A program made the translations under genes and the position numbers. From NCBI RefSeq assembly GCF_022206305.1, contig NZ_JAKOIW010000007.1:124001-188000 (forward strand): 64,000 nt of DNA, read 5' to 3'. This stretch comes from Gordonia sp. 'Campus' (lineage in GTDB: Bacteria; Actinomycetota; Actinomycetes; Mycobacteriales; Mycobacteriaceae). This document shows, piece after piece, positions 34,669-46,711 of the stretch. Each line of letters starts with the position of its first letter. The first letter of the stretch is position 1. A model generated the notes under the pieces. That model was given only the letters and a program-made list of their open reading frames with translations, was not told the origin of the DNA and searched no databases.

Positions 34669-34769
34669 GGCCCGATTTTGCCACGGCGATGCCCGCCGTC
34701 CCGCATGCGCCTGCCGCGGCATGCGACCTCGGGTGTGGAGGCCAACGCCGCCCATGGAGACTGGAGCGC

Positions 34770-36641
34770 ATGCCCAACGCGCGGATGGTGTCCTTGATTG
34801 CCGTCTTCCTGATCGCGGGTCAGCTGATCGTCCGGGGCTGGCTGGTCGCGACCGGTGACTTCTACTGGGACGACCTCGTCCTCATCGCACGTGCCTCGTC
34901 GGGGCCGATCCTGTCCTGGGAGTACTTGGGGCACAGCCACGACGGCCACTTCATGCCCGCGGCCTTCCTCGTCGCCGGAGTGGCCACCTGGCTGGCCCCG
35001 CTGAACTGGGTGGTGCCCGCACTCATGCTGGTGGCGATGCAGGCCGTTGCGTCGATCGCGGTGTGGCGCATGGTCAGGAGCATCGCGCCCCGGGCCCGGG
35101 TGGGCGCGCTGATCGCGCTCGGGTTCTACCTGTTCAGCCCCATGACCGTGCCTGCTTTCGCGTGGTGGTCCGCGGGCCTCAACACCTTGCCCATGCAGGC
35201 CGCGATGGCGTGGATCGTCGCCGACGCGGTTCGGCTCGCGAGGGGCGAGGTCGACGAGGCGAGGCGCAGGACGGTGTGGATCCGCTCGGCGGTGATCTTC
35301 CTGGTCGCGCTGGCGTTCTTCGAGAAGTCGGTGTTCATCCTGCCCGTGGCCCTGGTGGCCGCGGTCCTGGCTCGTGGCGGTCCACGCGCGATCCGGTCGA
35401 CCCTGAACGTCTGTCGGGAACTGTGGGTCGCCTTGACCGCACTGTCGGCGGTGTGGCTCGTCCTGTACTTCCTCGTCTCGGACCCGACGTCCGGGGAGCA
35501 TTCGTCGGTGCAGACCGCCCGGCTCGTGTGGCGGTCCGTCAACTCCGCGATCGTGCCCTCGCTGATGGGTGGTCCCTGGGAGTGGGAGCGGTGGAATCCC
35601 GGTCCCCCCACCGGTTTCCCGCACGTGTGGATGATCGTCGGCGGCTGGATCGCGCTCGCCGGGGTGGCGTGGGTCGCCGTCAGCCGCAAGCGAGGCGGCG
35701 CCGCGATCGTCGCCTGTGCGGCGGTGTACGCGGTGGCAGCGCAGATACCGGTGATGTGGAACCGGTCCAGTCCCCAGACGGCCATCGAGTTGGCGCAGCA
35801 CATGCGTTACCTGCCCGACACCGCGATGGTCTTCGCGATCGCGATCGCCCTGCTGTTCGCCGCGCCGTCGAGAACCCCGGGGAAGAAGATCTCCGAGAAG
35901 AGGACGCCCGGGGCGCGGATACCCGAGATGACCGGCGGACGGCACGCCCGGGAGCACGAGGACGCCGGTCACGAGCTCGGCGAGGGCCGATCGGTGCTCG
36001 TCGCCTCGGCCGCGGTCGCCGGGGCGTTCGTCGTCGTGTCGGCCCTGGTGTCGATGGTCGCGTTCTCGTCATCGTGGCGGGACAACCCGACGGGGGAGTA
36101 CCTCGACACCGCCGTCGCATCGTTGCACGACAATGCCGATGCGACGCTGCTCGATCAGTCGGTGCCGCTGGAGATCCTGCAACCGTTCGTCTACCCCGAC
36201 AACCAGGTCAGCCGCATCTTCGGGCGGGTCGACCCGCGGCCGGCGTTCGGCGACTCCACGGACCGCCAGCTCGTCCTCGACACCGCGGGCAACCTGGTGC
36301 CCGGCGGGGTCACGCAGCGACGCATCATCGGGGCGGGCCCCGGAACGTGCAGGCTGCCCGAGGTCGACGGTCCCACGGAACTGCGCCTCGACGGTCCGCT
36401 GTTCTCGTGGCCGTGGACGGTCGCACTCAGCTACTGCGCGACGCGCGACGGCGAGGTCGAGATCGCCCTCGAGGGCGGGGCCCCGGTCCGGGTGCCGGTC
36501 CGCGCCGGACTCGGCGCGACCTACGTGCGTCTCGACGGCGGCGGTGACCACATCGACCTGCGCCCCCTGACTCCGGGGCTTCGCCTGCACACCGGTGCCG
36601 GGCGGGTGGGCGAGGCGGCCGAGGCGCGCTTCGCCGGCTGA
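34770..36641 (+). CDS. Polytopic membrane protein, possible GT-C-like
   Basis: 623 residues. About ten membrane spans fill residues 10-395, then a Lys/Arg/Glu-rich cytosolic loop, one more span near 435-460, and a C-terminal domain of about 165 residues on the outer face. The DFYWDDLVLI stretch after the first span places paired acidic residues just outside the membrane, as in GT-C glycosyltransferases that use polyprenyl-phosphate sugars, but there is no decisive motif. ATG 34770 follows GGAG by four bases; the frame upstream overlaps the divergent chorismate mutase leader. Absent from the M. tuberculosis order at this place, so it is an insertion into the conserved block. Confidence 0.75.
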   Translation: MPNARMVSLIAVFLIAGQLIVRGWLVATGDFYWDDLVLIARASSGPILSWEYLGHSHDGHFMPAAFLVAGVATWLAPLNWVVPALMLVAMQAVASIAVWRMVRSIAPRARVGALIALGFYLFSPMTVPAFAWWSAGLNTLPMQAAMAWIVADAVRLARGEVDEARRRTVWIRSAVIFLVALAFFEKSVFILPVALVAAVLARGGPRAIRSTLNVCRELWVALTALSAVWLVLYFLVSDPTSGEHSSVQTARLVWRSVNSAIVPSLMGGPWEWERWNPGPPTGFPHVWMIVGGWIALAGVAWVAVSRKRGGAAIVACAAVYAVAAQIPVMWNRSSPQTAIELAQHMRYLPDTAMVFAIAIALLFAAPSRTPGKKISEKRTPGARIPEMTGGRHAREHEDAGHELGEGRSVLVASAAVAGAFVVVSALVSMVAFSSSWRDNPTGEYLDTAVASLHDNADATLLDQSVPLEILQPFVYPDNQVSRIFGRVDPRPAFGDSTDRQLVLDTAGNLVPGGVTQRRIIGAGPGTCRLPEVDGPTELRLDGPLFSWPWTVALSYCATRDGEVEIALEGGAPVRVPVRAGLGATYVRLDGGGDHIDLRPLTPGLRLHTGAGRVGEAAEARFAG

Positions 36642-36646
36642 CCGCG

Positions 36647-38203
36647 CTAGTCGTAGTGGTAGGCGGAGATGTTGTCGCTCTGGTTCTCCTGGGCGATCAA
36701 CGTACGGAGGGCCGTCGCCGCGTCCTCCTCGGCGACGAAGTAGACGACCTTCGCGTCACCGGCGGCGGCGACCTGCTGTTCCATCTGTTTCCGGAGGACC
36801 TCGGTGCCCTCCCAGGAGGGATCGAAGACGCCGCCCGCGAGGTGTTCGCTGTACCCCTCGCCGAAGGTGATGTGCATGTTGCCGTCGGTGCCGATGCCGT
36901 CGAAGAGGTAGTCGCCGCGCTTGATGGCGTAGTAGCTCGGCAGCCCGGTGACGCTGGCGCCGAATCGTGCCTGCTGCGGCTCCTTGTTGCCGGTCCGCAC
37001 GTAGACGATCTCGGTGTTGGTCTGCTTCTCGTTGTTGTCGATCAGATCGTTGAGCTCATCGGTGGTCGCATCGAGGAAGGCGAGGTAGGTGAAGCTGTAC
37101 CGCGAACCGATGTTGGTGTCCGGCGGGAGGTTGGTCGCCGCACACCGGGTGGTGCCGTTGCGACCGAAATCGACGCGCAGGACGACCTTGCACTCACCGC
37201 CGACCGCACCGGGCGGACGGTTGCCCACCGCGAAGTTGAGGGTCAGACCGTAGTTGAAGTGGCCGCGCACGTCGTCGGTGTAGGGGCTGCCCTGGACCGT
37301 GTAGTCGAACGCGCAGGACGACGTGGTGCATGCGCCGGTCTGACGCGAGGTGACCACCGGCTGCTTCATCCACAGGCCGGGCGCCGGAACCGACAGCAGG
37401 TCCGACACGAGTGCGCGCTGGTTGGCGAACACCTTCTGCGCCTGATCGGCGGGCTGCAGGCTGACCGCGGTGTCGATGTCGTAGGTGACGGAGTCCTGCA
37501 CGCTCTGCCCCTTGACGTGCGTGACGTTCTTGGTCTCCGGATCGAACGTGACCTCCCACGTGCCCAGCTTCACCTTGTCGTCGCCGATGAACTCGATCGG
37601 CGGGTCCGAGGTGGGCCAGCGGCGGGCGTCGGGCGTGCCCTTGTTGGGCGTGGGGAGTTCGGCACCGAGCTGGGGTTCGGAGTCGGTCTCGATGTTGCCG
37701 ATGTCGCCGGCGAGGTTGTCGGGGCCCAGGATCGTGCCCAGGCGCGGCATGCTCGTGAAGCGGGTCGAGGCCCACTTGTTGTCCAGCGGCGCGGCGTCGA
37801 GGTTGGTCTTCTCGGCGTCGACGAGCAGTTCGGTCCACAGCGCACTCGGGGCGCTGATGAAGGGGCTGTTGCCGATCTGGCGGTACTCGCCCTGCTGCGA
37901 GCCGAGCGAGATGGTGCCCTCGGCCGTGTTGGACGTGGTCACGATCAACTCGTCGAATTCGACCGTCCCGTCGCCCCGTTCGTCGTCGTAGGTGTAGGTG
38001 ACCTTGCCGGTGAACTGGGCCGCCGGGCTGGTCGCCATCTTGAACAGCACCTCGTCGAGGCTCTTCTGGGCGCGGAACGCGGGCGTGGGTTCGACGGTCC
38101 CCGCGCTGCTGAACGGCACAAACGACAGGACGAGCGCTATGACGAGGGCCAGTGCTCCGACACCGAGGGTGATGGCGGCGGGAACGACGGACGGTCTCTT
38201 CAT
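36647..38203 (-). CDS. Membrane-anchored extracytoplasmic protein of unknown function
   Basis: 518 residues. One N-terminal membrane anchor (about 8-33: ITLGVGALALVIALVLSFVPF, in part), then a large domain outside the cell. Four cysteines sit in two groups, GACTTSSC and GGECK...TTRC, suggesting disulfides. Two successive beta-rich halves seem likely, each with a weak GKVTYTY / DSVTYDI style strand. No family recognised by eye. It converges with the preceding membrane protein gene (five bases between stops) and is divergent from pcrA. Together these two genes separate chorismate mutase from uvrD1, which are neighbours in M. tuberculosis, so they may form a small acquired surface-related pair. 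Confidence 0.75.
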   Translation of the reverse strand: MKRPSVVPAAITLGVGALALVIALVLSFVPFSSAGTVEPTPAFRAQKSLDEVLFKMATSPAAQFTGKVTYTYDDERGDGTVEFDELIVTTSNTAEGTISLGSQQGEYRQIGNSPFISAPSALWTELLVDAEKTNLDAAPLDNKWASTRFTSMPRLGTILGPDNLAGDIGNIETDSEPQLGAELPTPNKGTPDARRWPTSDPPIEFIGDDKVKLGTWEVTFDPETKNVTHVKGQSVQDSVTYDIDTAVSLQPADQAQKVFANQRALVSDLLSVPAPGLWMKQPVVTSRQTGACTTSSCAFDYTVQGSPYTDDVRGHFNYGLTLNFAVGNRPPGAVGGECKVVLRVDFGRNGTTRCAATNLPPDTNIGSRYSFTYLAFLDATTDELNDLIDNNEKQTNTEIVYVRTGNKEPQQARFGASVTGLPSYYAIKRGDYLFDGIGTDGNMHITFGEGYSEHLAGGVFDPSWEGTEVLRKQMEQQVAAAGDAKVVYFVAEEDAATALRTLIAQENQSDNISAYHYD

Positions 38204-38409
38204 GGGCGGCTCTTTCTCCTCGCCGGGGCGAGTCCCCGCGTGCGACGGTCCGCAGAGGGGCCACCCCGAGCCACTGATACCGGGTCATCGTAGCCGCGGG
38301 GCATGACGCTCGGGGTGTCAACGCACGCGGCAGGTCCACTGTTCGCACGACGTCGTCGGCGCCCGGCGCCCGGAAACGTGTCGGTCCGGGCGGGTAGCCT
38401 GGACAACCG

Positions 38410-40902
<2,493 letters not shown>

Positions 40903-40919
40903 CGGTGGTGAGGGCGGCG

Positions 40920-40957
40920 GGCCTTCGAAGCTCGTCGCTCCTCGCACCGCAGTGAGG
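40920..40957. repeat. Inverted-orientation copy of the 3631-3691 repeat
   Basis: Read on the minus strand it has GGTGCGAGGAGCG followed directly by ACGAGCTTCGAAGG. The copy at 3666 has the same core, with six extra bases (CAAGCG) and two or three changes in the tail. It lies between the convergent pcrA and M23 genes. It contains the palindrome CTTCGAAG. Confidence 0.75.
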
Positions 40958-40995
40958 GTGGAAAAGCTGCTCGCACCCAGGGGCGCAGGAGTCTC

Positions 40996-42066
40996 TTAGC
41001 CGGTGTAGCCGGAGAGCTTGATGCCCTTGGCGGCGAGCCACGGCACCGGGTCGATCTTGGTGACGCCGTCTTTCCACACCTCGAAGTGCAGGTGCGGACC
41101 GAAGGAGAACCCTTCGTTGCCGACGAGGGCGATGACGTCGCCGGCCGTGACGCGCTGGCCCGCGTGGACCAGGACGCCCGAGGAGGCCATGTGGCCGTAC
41201 ATCGTGACCGTGCCGTCGGCGGCCTTGATCTGCACCCAGTGGCCGTAGCCGGAGGCGGGCTCGGCCTTGATGACGACCCCGTCGGTGGCGGCGTGGATGG
41301 GGGTGCCCAGCGGAGCGGCCATGTCGATGCCGCCGTGCATGGTGCCCCAGCGCATCGCGAAGGAGGAGGTGAAGTCGTACTTGCCGAGCGGGATCGGTGA
41401 TTGATAGAACGGCCGCCGGTTCATGGCGTCGACACGCGCCTCTGCCTCGGCCCGCTTGGCGCCGACGGCCAGCTGGTCGCCGAAGACCTTCATCTGGTCT
41501 GTCTGGGCCGTGGCGGCGGCGACCCCTGGTCCGAGGTCGACGGGCGCCGCGGTCTGGGCGGCGGCGTCGTTGACGGCTGCCGCGTTCACCGGGGCGGGCG
41601 CCTCGCTGCTCGTGCCGGCCTGAGAGGCCGCGGCGACGGCTGCGCCTGCCGCCATGGCGATGAGAGCCGCACGGCCGCCCTTGAGGGCGTTCGGCGGGGC
41701 CGCGATGCGGTGCTTGCCGCCGCGACGGACGCGTTGTCCGGCTGGGTTGGTGCGGAAGGGGAGGTGCTCGGTCTCGACGTCGGTGTCGTCGTCGACGAGG
41801 ATGTCGAGTTCGGCCCCTTCGACGTCGAACGGCTCGTCGTGTTCGTACTGGTCGAACTCGTGCTCCGGGATCAGGATGTCCTGCGTGATCTCGGAGCGCG
41901 AGGGGCGGTAGTAGCCCTGCCACGACGACGGGGTCCACCCGGCGTCGGAGGACGTCTGTACCTGGGACTTCCGAGAAGTGGAGTCGGAGTCGGCGAAATC
42001 GAAGTCGTAATCGCTGAGGTCGTAGCCTGCGGCGTCGGGATCGACGATCGGGATGATAGTGGTCAT
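40996..42066 (-). CDS. M23 family metallopeptidase (LytM), membrane-anchored
   Basis: 356 residues from ATG 42066. A long acidic N-terminal tail lies in the cytosol; one membrane segment, ALIAMAAGAAVAAASQAG, follows; then a linker and the peptidase domain. Zinc ligands are visible as HxxxD in MHGGIDMAAP and HxH in HLHFEVW, so it should be an active peptidoglycan endopeptidase. Corresponds to Rv0950c. An open frame runs to a TTG at 42252, but that triplet is part of the apparent -35 box, so the real start is downstream: GTG 42153 or ATG 42066. Upstream lies an exact CRP/GlxR-type site. Confidence 0.9.
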   Translation of the reverse strand: MTTIIPIVDPDAAGYDLSDYDFDFADSDSTSRKSQVQTSSDAGWTPSSWQGYYRPSRSEITQDILIPEHEFDQYEHDEPFDVEGAELDILVDDDTDVETEHLPFRTNPAGQRVRRGGKHRIAAPPNALKGGRAALIAMAAGAAVAAASQAGTSSEAPAPVNAAAVNDAAAQTAAPVDLGPGVAAATAQTDQMKVFGDQLAVGAKRAEAEARVDAMNRRPFYQSPIPLGKYDFTSSFAMRWGTMHGGIDMAAPLGTPIHAATDGVVIKAEPASGYGHWVQIKAADGTVTMYGHMASSGVLVHAGQRVTAGDVIALVGNEGFSFGPHLHFEVWKDGVTKIDPVPWLAAKGIKLSGYTG

Positions 42067-42222
42067 CTCTTCCGCTGTGACGTCATCGAGCAGTCCGCCC
42101 GATCGGACGCGGCTCGATCCGCGTGAGACATCGAGTCCCGCCAAATCGTCCACCTCATCTCTTCGTTGCGCGGATCCGAAGTAAACGTCCGTAATCCTTC
42201 TGTGACCAACTGCTGAAAGCCG

Positions 42223-42252
42223 ACGGTAACGAAATGATTGCGGCAAGTCCAA
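42223..42252 (-). promoter_or_regulatory. Promoter of the M23 peptidase gene
   Basis: On the minus strand TTGGAC (42252-42247), an 18-base spacer and TACCGT (42228-42223) form a good promoter, starting near 42216. The transcript would have a leader of about 60 bases to GTG 42153 or 150 bases to ATG 42066. Confidence 0.55.
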
Positions 42253-42565
42253 CCGTAGAAACGGGCATACCGGGATATTGTGAGCTGAGTCACATGACTT
42301 CGGCGTGGTTCGTCGAGATCGAGAATCTCCTGTTCACAAGAGAGTATCGACGCCGCTGGGGTGGGGTTGGGCGTCGCGACGGAGTAACCGCTGCTCAACG
42401 GTCGATACCTCACGTACATCACCCACAGCTGTGAGAACCGACCGAGCGAGTGATCTGTCGCACAAGCGCAGGGTGCGCGCGGGGTGGCGATTTCCGACAG
42501 GTTTAGAGTCCGATATGGCCCGCATTACACCCTTGCGCGGGCAAATCTACGAGATGGTGAGCTGA
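42253..42565. promoter_or_regulatory. Divergent control region of M23 peptidase and sucCD, with a CRP/GlxR site
   Basis: This 313-bp gap contains TGTGA-GCTGAG-TCACA at 42279-42294, an exact match to the CRP/GlxR consensus TGTGA-N6-TCACA. The site centre is about 70 bases upstream of the predicted M23 start point, a class I activator distance, and about 280 bases before sucC. I could not place a convincing sucC promoter; no gene is seen here. Confidence 0.6.
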
Positions 42566-43729
<1,164 letters not shown>

Positions 43730-43742
43730 GGGAGCCACGGAA

Positions 43743-44645
43743 ATGTCGATCTTTCTGAACAAGGACAACAAGGTCATCGTCCAGGGCATCACCGGCGGCG
43801 AGGGCACCAAGCACACCGCCCTGATGCTCAAGGCCGGCACCAACGTCGTGGGCGGTGTCAACGCACGCAAGGCCGGCACCACCGTCTCGCACGTCGACGC
43901 CGACGGCAACAACGTCGAGCTCCCGGTGTTCGCCTCGGTCGCCGAGGCGATGAAGGAGACCGGGGCCGACACCTCGATCGCCTTCGTGCCGCCGAAGTTC
44001 TCCAAGGACGCCATCATCGAGGCCATCGACGCGGAGATCCCGCTGCTCGTGGTCATCACCGAGGGCATCCCGGTGCAGGACTCCGCCTACGCGTGGGCCT
44101 ACAACGTGGAGAAGGGCGAGAAGACCCGCATCATCGGCCCGAACTGCCCCGGCATCATCACCCCGGGTGAGGCGCTGGTGGGCATCACGCCGAACAACAT
44201 CACCGGCAAGGGGCCGATCGGTCTGGTCTCGAAGTCGGGCACCCTGACCTACCAGATGATGTACGAGCTGCGCGATCTCGGCTTCTCGACCGCCATCGGC
44301 ATCGGCGGCGACCCGGTCATCGGGACCACCCACATCGACGCCATCGAGGCGTTCGAGAAGGATCCCGAGACCAAGCTGATCGTCATGATCGGTGAGATCG
44401 GTGGCGACGCCGAGGAGAAGGCTGGCGAGTACATCAAGGCCAACGTGACCAAGCCGGTCGTCGGCTACGTCGCGGGCTTCACCGCTCCCGAGGGCAAGAC
44501 CATGGGCCACGCGGGAGCCATCGTCTCCGACGGTGCGGGCACCGCCCAGGGCAAGAAGGAGGCCCTCGAGGCCGCGGGCGTCAAGGTCGGCAAGACGCCG
44601 TCCGAGACCGCCTCGCTGGCACGGGAGCTCTACGAGGCCCTGTAA
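43743..44645 (+). CDS. sucD: Succinate-CoA ligase (ADP-forming), alpha subunit
   Basis: 300 residues. CoA-binding Rossmann domain at the N-terminus ([15 protein letters not shown]), [24 protein letters not shown], and the ligase domain with [12 protein letters not shown], whose His is the phosphorylated residue of the reaction. The first family loop usually reads GxTGxxG, as here. ATG 43743 follows GGGAG by eight bases. Last gene of the sucCD operon; a strong hairpin terminator follows 15 bases later. Corresponds to Rv0952. Confidence 0.97.
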   Translation: MSIFLNKDNKVIVQGITGGEGTKHTALMLKAGTNVVGGVNARKAGTTVSHVDADGNNVELPVFASVAEAMKETGADTSIAFVPPKFSKDAIIEAIDAEIPLLVVITEGIPVQDSAYAWAYNVEKGEKTRIIGPNCPGIITPGEALVGITPNNITGKGPIGLVSKSGTLTYQMMYELRDLGFSTAIGIGGDPVIGTTHIDAIEAFEKDPETKLIVMIGEIGGDAEEKAGEYIKANVTKPVVGYVAGFTAPEGKTMGHAGAIVSDGAGTAQGKKEALEAAGVKVGKTPSETASLARELYEAL

Positions 44646-44660
44646 GCCTCACTGCAGACG

Positions 44661-44699
44661 AAAAAGCCCGAGCGGGAGTCCTCCCCGCTCGGGCTTTTT
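44661..44699 (+). terminator. Intrinsic terminator of sucCD
   Basis: Perfect 16-bp arms, AAAAAGCCCGAGCGGG (44661-44676) and CCCGCTCGGGCTTTTT (44684-44699), with a 7-base loop and a T-tract at the end of the stem. This is the only textbook intrinsic terminator I see in the window. Confidence 0.93.
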
Positions 44700-44742
44700 C
44701 ATGGGCCGACCCGCCACAACCGTCGCGTGAGATAATCCGTCG

Positions 44743-45453
44743 GTGAACTCCCAGGTGCGACGCGGCGCGTTTCCCCAGCTGGTGGGGGAGTCGGTGCGAT
44801 ACGCGGGGGTCCTCGTGGGGGTCGCCGAACGGCTTCCCGTGGCGGGCGGGCTGATCGGGTCCGTGCGGGCGCGGATCACCACGATCACCGACGCCGTGGT
44901 GGCGGCAGTCGTATCGACGACGCGAACAGTTCTGGGTGTCGTCATCCGGGAGGTCGTCGACGCTCTGGTCGAGGAGGTCGACCTCACCGACCTCGTCCTC
45001 ACCCAGGTGGATCTGAAGCGCCTCATCACCGAGGTGCTCGCACTCATCGACATCGACGAGGTGATCACCACCGTCGACCTCGATCGTGCTGTGGCGCAGG
45101 TGGATCTGATGGCGGCGATCGATCTCGTCGACCTCGACGCCGTCATCGGGAAAGTGGATCTCGATTCCGTCGCCACCCGCATCGACATCGACGCGATCGC
45201 CGCCCGCATCGACATCGACGCCATTCTCGGGCGCGTCGATCTGATCGGACTCGCCGAGGAGATCATCGACGGCGTCGATCTCCCCGACATCATCCGCGAG
45301 GCCAGCACATCGGTGACCGCCGATGTGATGACCGATGTGCGCAGCACCAGCGAACGGGCCGACGACGTGGTGGCCAACGCGGTCAACCGCTTTCTCCGAC
45401 GACGCGGCACAGAATCCGGCGACACCGAGAGCGGCGGAGGAGCTCCGAGATGA
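44743..45453 (+). CDS. Nonapeptide-repeat protein of unknown function
   Basis: 236 residues, GTG start six bases after GATAAT (leaderless). The N-terminal 75 residues are mixed hydrophobic and helical. Residues 102-173 are eight consecutive 9-residue units with consensus (V/I)D(L/I)Dx(V/I)xxx, for example VDLDAVIGK, VDLDSVATR, IDIDAIAAR, IDIDAILGR. Two looser units precede (VDLTDLVLTQ, VDLKRLITEVLAL). The C-terminus is a charged tail. The next gene, an RDD membrane protein, overlaps by four bases (ATGA), so the two are translationally coupled and probably work together at the membrane. Function unknown. Confidence 0.8.
   Translation: MNSQVRRGAFPQLVGESVRYAGVLVGVAERLPVAGGLIGSVRARITTITDAVVAAVVSTTRTVLGVVIREVVDALVEEVDLTDLVLTQVDLKRLITEVLALIDIDEVITTVDLDRAVAQVDLMAAIDLVDLDAVIGKVDLDSVATRIDIDAIAARIDIDAILGRVDLIGLAEEIIDGVDLPDIIREASTSVTADVMTDVRSTSERADDVVANAVNRFLRRRGTESGDTESGGGAPR
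45046..45261 (+). repeat. Eight in-frame 27-bp units encoding the nonapeptide repeat
   Basis: The protein repeat is nearly exact in spacing (9 residues, 27 bases each), and successive units share GTCGAC/ATCGAC-type starts (for example ATCGACATCGACGC). The DNA copies have diverged at third positions, so the array is old or under protein-level selection. Confidence 0.75.
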
Positions 45454-45977
45454 CCACCAACCCCGACGAGGTCGCCTCCGGCCAGAGTGAGGGTCAGAGT
45501 GCGCCTGCGGCAACGACTCCCGCGTTCACTCCGGTGCACCGGGCGCACGCCGTACAGGACCGTGACAAGAACGCGGGCATCGTGAGCCGGGGCATCGCGG
45601 CATTCCTCGACCTTCTCGTCGTCTGGACCGTCCTGGGTGCGGGTTACGCCGGTCTGGCACTGATGAAGTTCGCGGTCTCGGTCGGCGAATTCGCCTTGCC
45701 CGAGGTCGATCTCATCTTCACGACAACGGGTTTCGTACTGGTGTCGGTTCTGTACCTGGCGACGTGCTGGGAGGTGTCCGGGCGGACACTGGGGGCCGTC
45801 GTCATGGGGTTGCGGGTGGTCAATGCGAAAGGCACACGCATTCGTCCCGTCGTCGCGGTTCTGCGCGCGCTCATCTGCACCCTGTTCGCCGTCGGCCTGG
45901 CATGGGTCGTCGTGGACCGGCGGCGCCGATCGGTCGCCGACGTCCTGCTGCGCACCAGGGTCATCTACTCTCGCTGA
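45450..45977 (+). CDS. RDD family membrane protein
   Basis: 175 residues. A 40-residue Thr/Ala/Gln-rich cytosolic start, then an RDD domain: GIVSRGIAAFLDLLVVW contains the first Arg and Asp of the family name, two more spans follow, then GRTLGAVVMGLRVVNAKGTRIRPVVAVLRALI, split by the loop, and a basic DRRRRSVADVLLRTRV end. RDD proteins are small membrane proteins of mostly unknown role. The start overlaps the repeat protein stop. Its last 17 bases overlap the 3' end of the opposite-strand SRPBCC gene. Confidence 0.88.
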   Translation: MTTNPDEVASGQSEGQSAPAATTPAFTPVHRAHAVQDRDKNAGIVSRGIAAFLDLLVVWTVLGAGYAGLALMKFAVSVGEFALPEVDLIFTTTGFVLVSVLYLATCWEVSGRTLGAVVMGLRVVNAKGTRIRPVVAVLRALICTLFAVGLAWVVVDRRRRSVADVLLRTRVIYSR

Positions 45978-46425
45978 CCGCCTTCAATTGGGCCAGGCCC
46001 TTCTCGAAGTCCCTGCCCAGCAACTTGTCCAGGAATCCGAGTGCGCCCCCCACCCGACTGAACAGCGTCTGTTTGCCGACCATCGTCCAAATGACACGCG
46101 TGGACCGACCCTGCGGAACCAGTTCGAACGTGACCGTGTTGGTGGTCTTCATCGGCTTCTCGAAATCGAGGCGCACCTCGACCTCGCGCGGCTCGTCGAC
46201 GCGGGTGATCTCCATCGCGCCGCGTCCCGCCTTCTTGTTGCCCGACCACGCGTACTTCGCACCGACTCCGGACTCCGCACCCGAATACTCGCGGGACATC
46301 CCCGGATCGACCTGTTCCCACGGCGACCAGTGCACCCACTGCCGAAAGTCGGTGAGCTGTGCGAGCACGGCGGTCGGCGGGGCCTCGACAGTGATCGATC
46401 GGGTGATGCGGAAGGTGTCGGACAT
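45961..46425 (-). CDS. SRPBCC family protein
   Basis: 154 residues: SDTFRITRSITVEAPPTAVLAQLTDFRQWVHW is the first strand and helix of the START-like fold (in two parts), with SPWEQVDPGMSREYSG and a long C-terminal helix DKLLGRDFEKGLAQLKAV. Family members of this layout bind or modify hydrophobic ligands; no substrate can be named. ATG 46425 has AGGAG six bases upstream, so the longer open frame to 46563 is not used. It faces away from the monooxygenase gene. Confidence 0.85.
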   Translation of the reverse strand: MSDTFRITRSITVEAPPTAVLAQLTDFRQWVHWSPWEQVDPGMSREYSGAESGVGAKYAWSGNKKAGRGAMEITRVDEPREVEVRLDFEKPMKTTNTVTFELVPQGRSTRVIWTMVGKQTLFSRVGGALGFLDKLLGRDFEKGLAQLKAVSESR

Positions 46426-46553
46426 CGGGGTCTCCTGGCCGTCGGTCGACTGGTTCGAGTTGACGTGAGTATGACACCGGCGGGCGACGGAAGTCATCGC
46501 CTCGGTGGTGTGAGCGCCTTCGCTACCCGGATCGATGCGCAGCGTGTCGATCG

Positions 46554-46613
46554 CCAGGTGCACGGTGCACCCTCAGGCACCCCGGCGGCGCTCCCGGTGC
46601 ACCTTGCACCTGG
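46554..46613. promoter_or_regulatory. GTGCAC array, large imperfect inverted repeat
   Basis: Two 18-bp arms, CCAGGTGCACGGTGCACC (46554-46571) and GGTGCACCTTGCACCTGG (46596-46613), are inverted copies with one mismatch. Each arm carries two GTGCAC units 7 bases apart (the fourth is TTGCAC). Arm centres are 42 bp apart, four helical turns. It lies about 100 bases before the monooxygenase ATG, in the divergent gap with the SRPBCC gene. Confidence 0.7.
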
Positions 46614-46711
46614 TCGGACGAAATGAGGTGCGCGCTGTCGTAGTCAACAACGTCAAGCCCCAGCCACTGTGGATGTCACGAAGTCACCAGAACGACGAGG
46701 AGTTGGCAGCC

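Noticed and set aside
42061-42222. c-di-AMP riboswitch in the M23 leader
   Set aside because: Such riboswitches precede some actinobacterial wall-hydrolase genes, but I could not match the conserved core in this leader.
45961-45977. 17-base tail-to-tail overlap of the RDD and SRPBCC genes as a regulatory antisense feature
   Set aside because: Short convergent overlaps are common in compact genomes, and nothing further supports a role.
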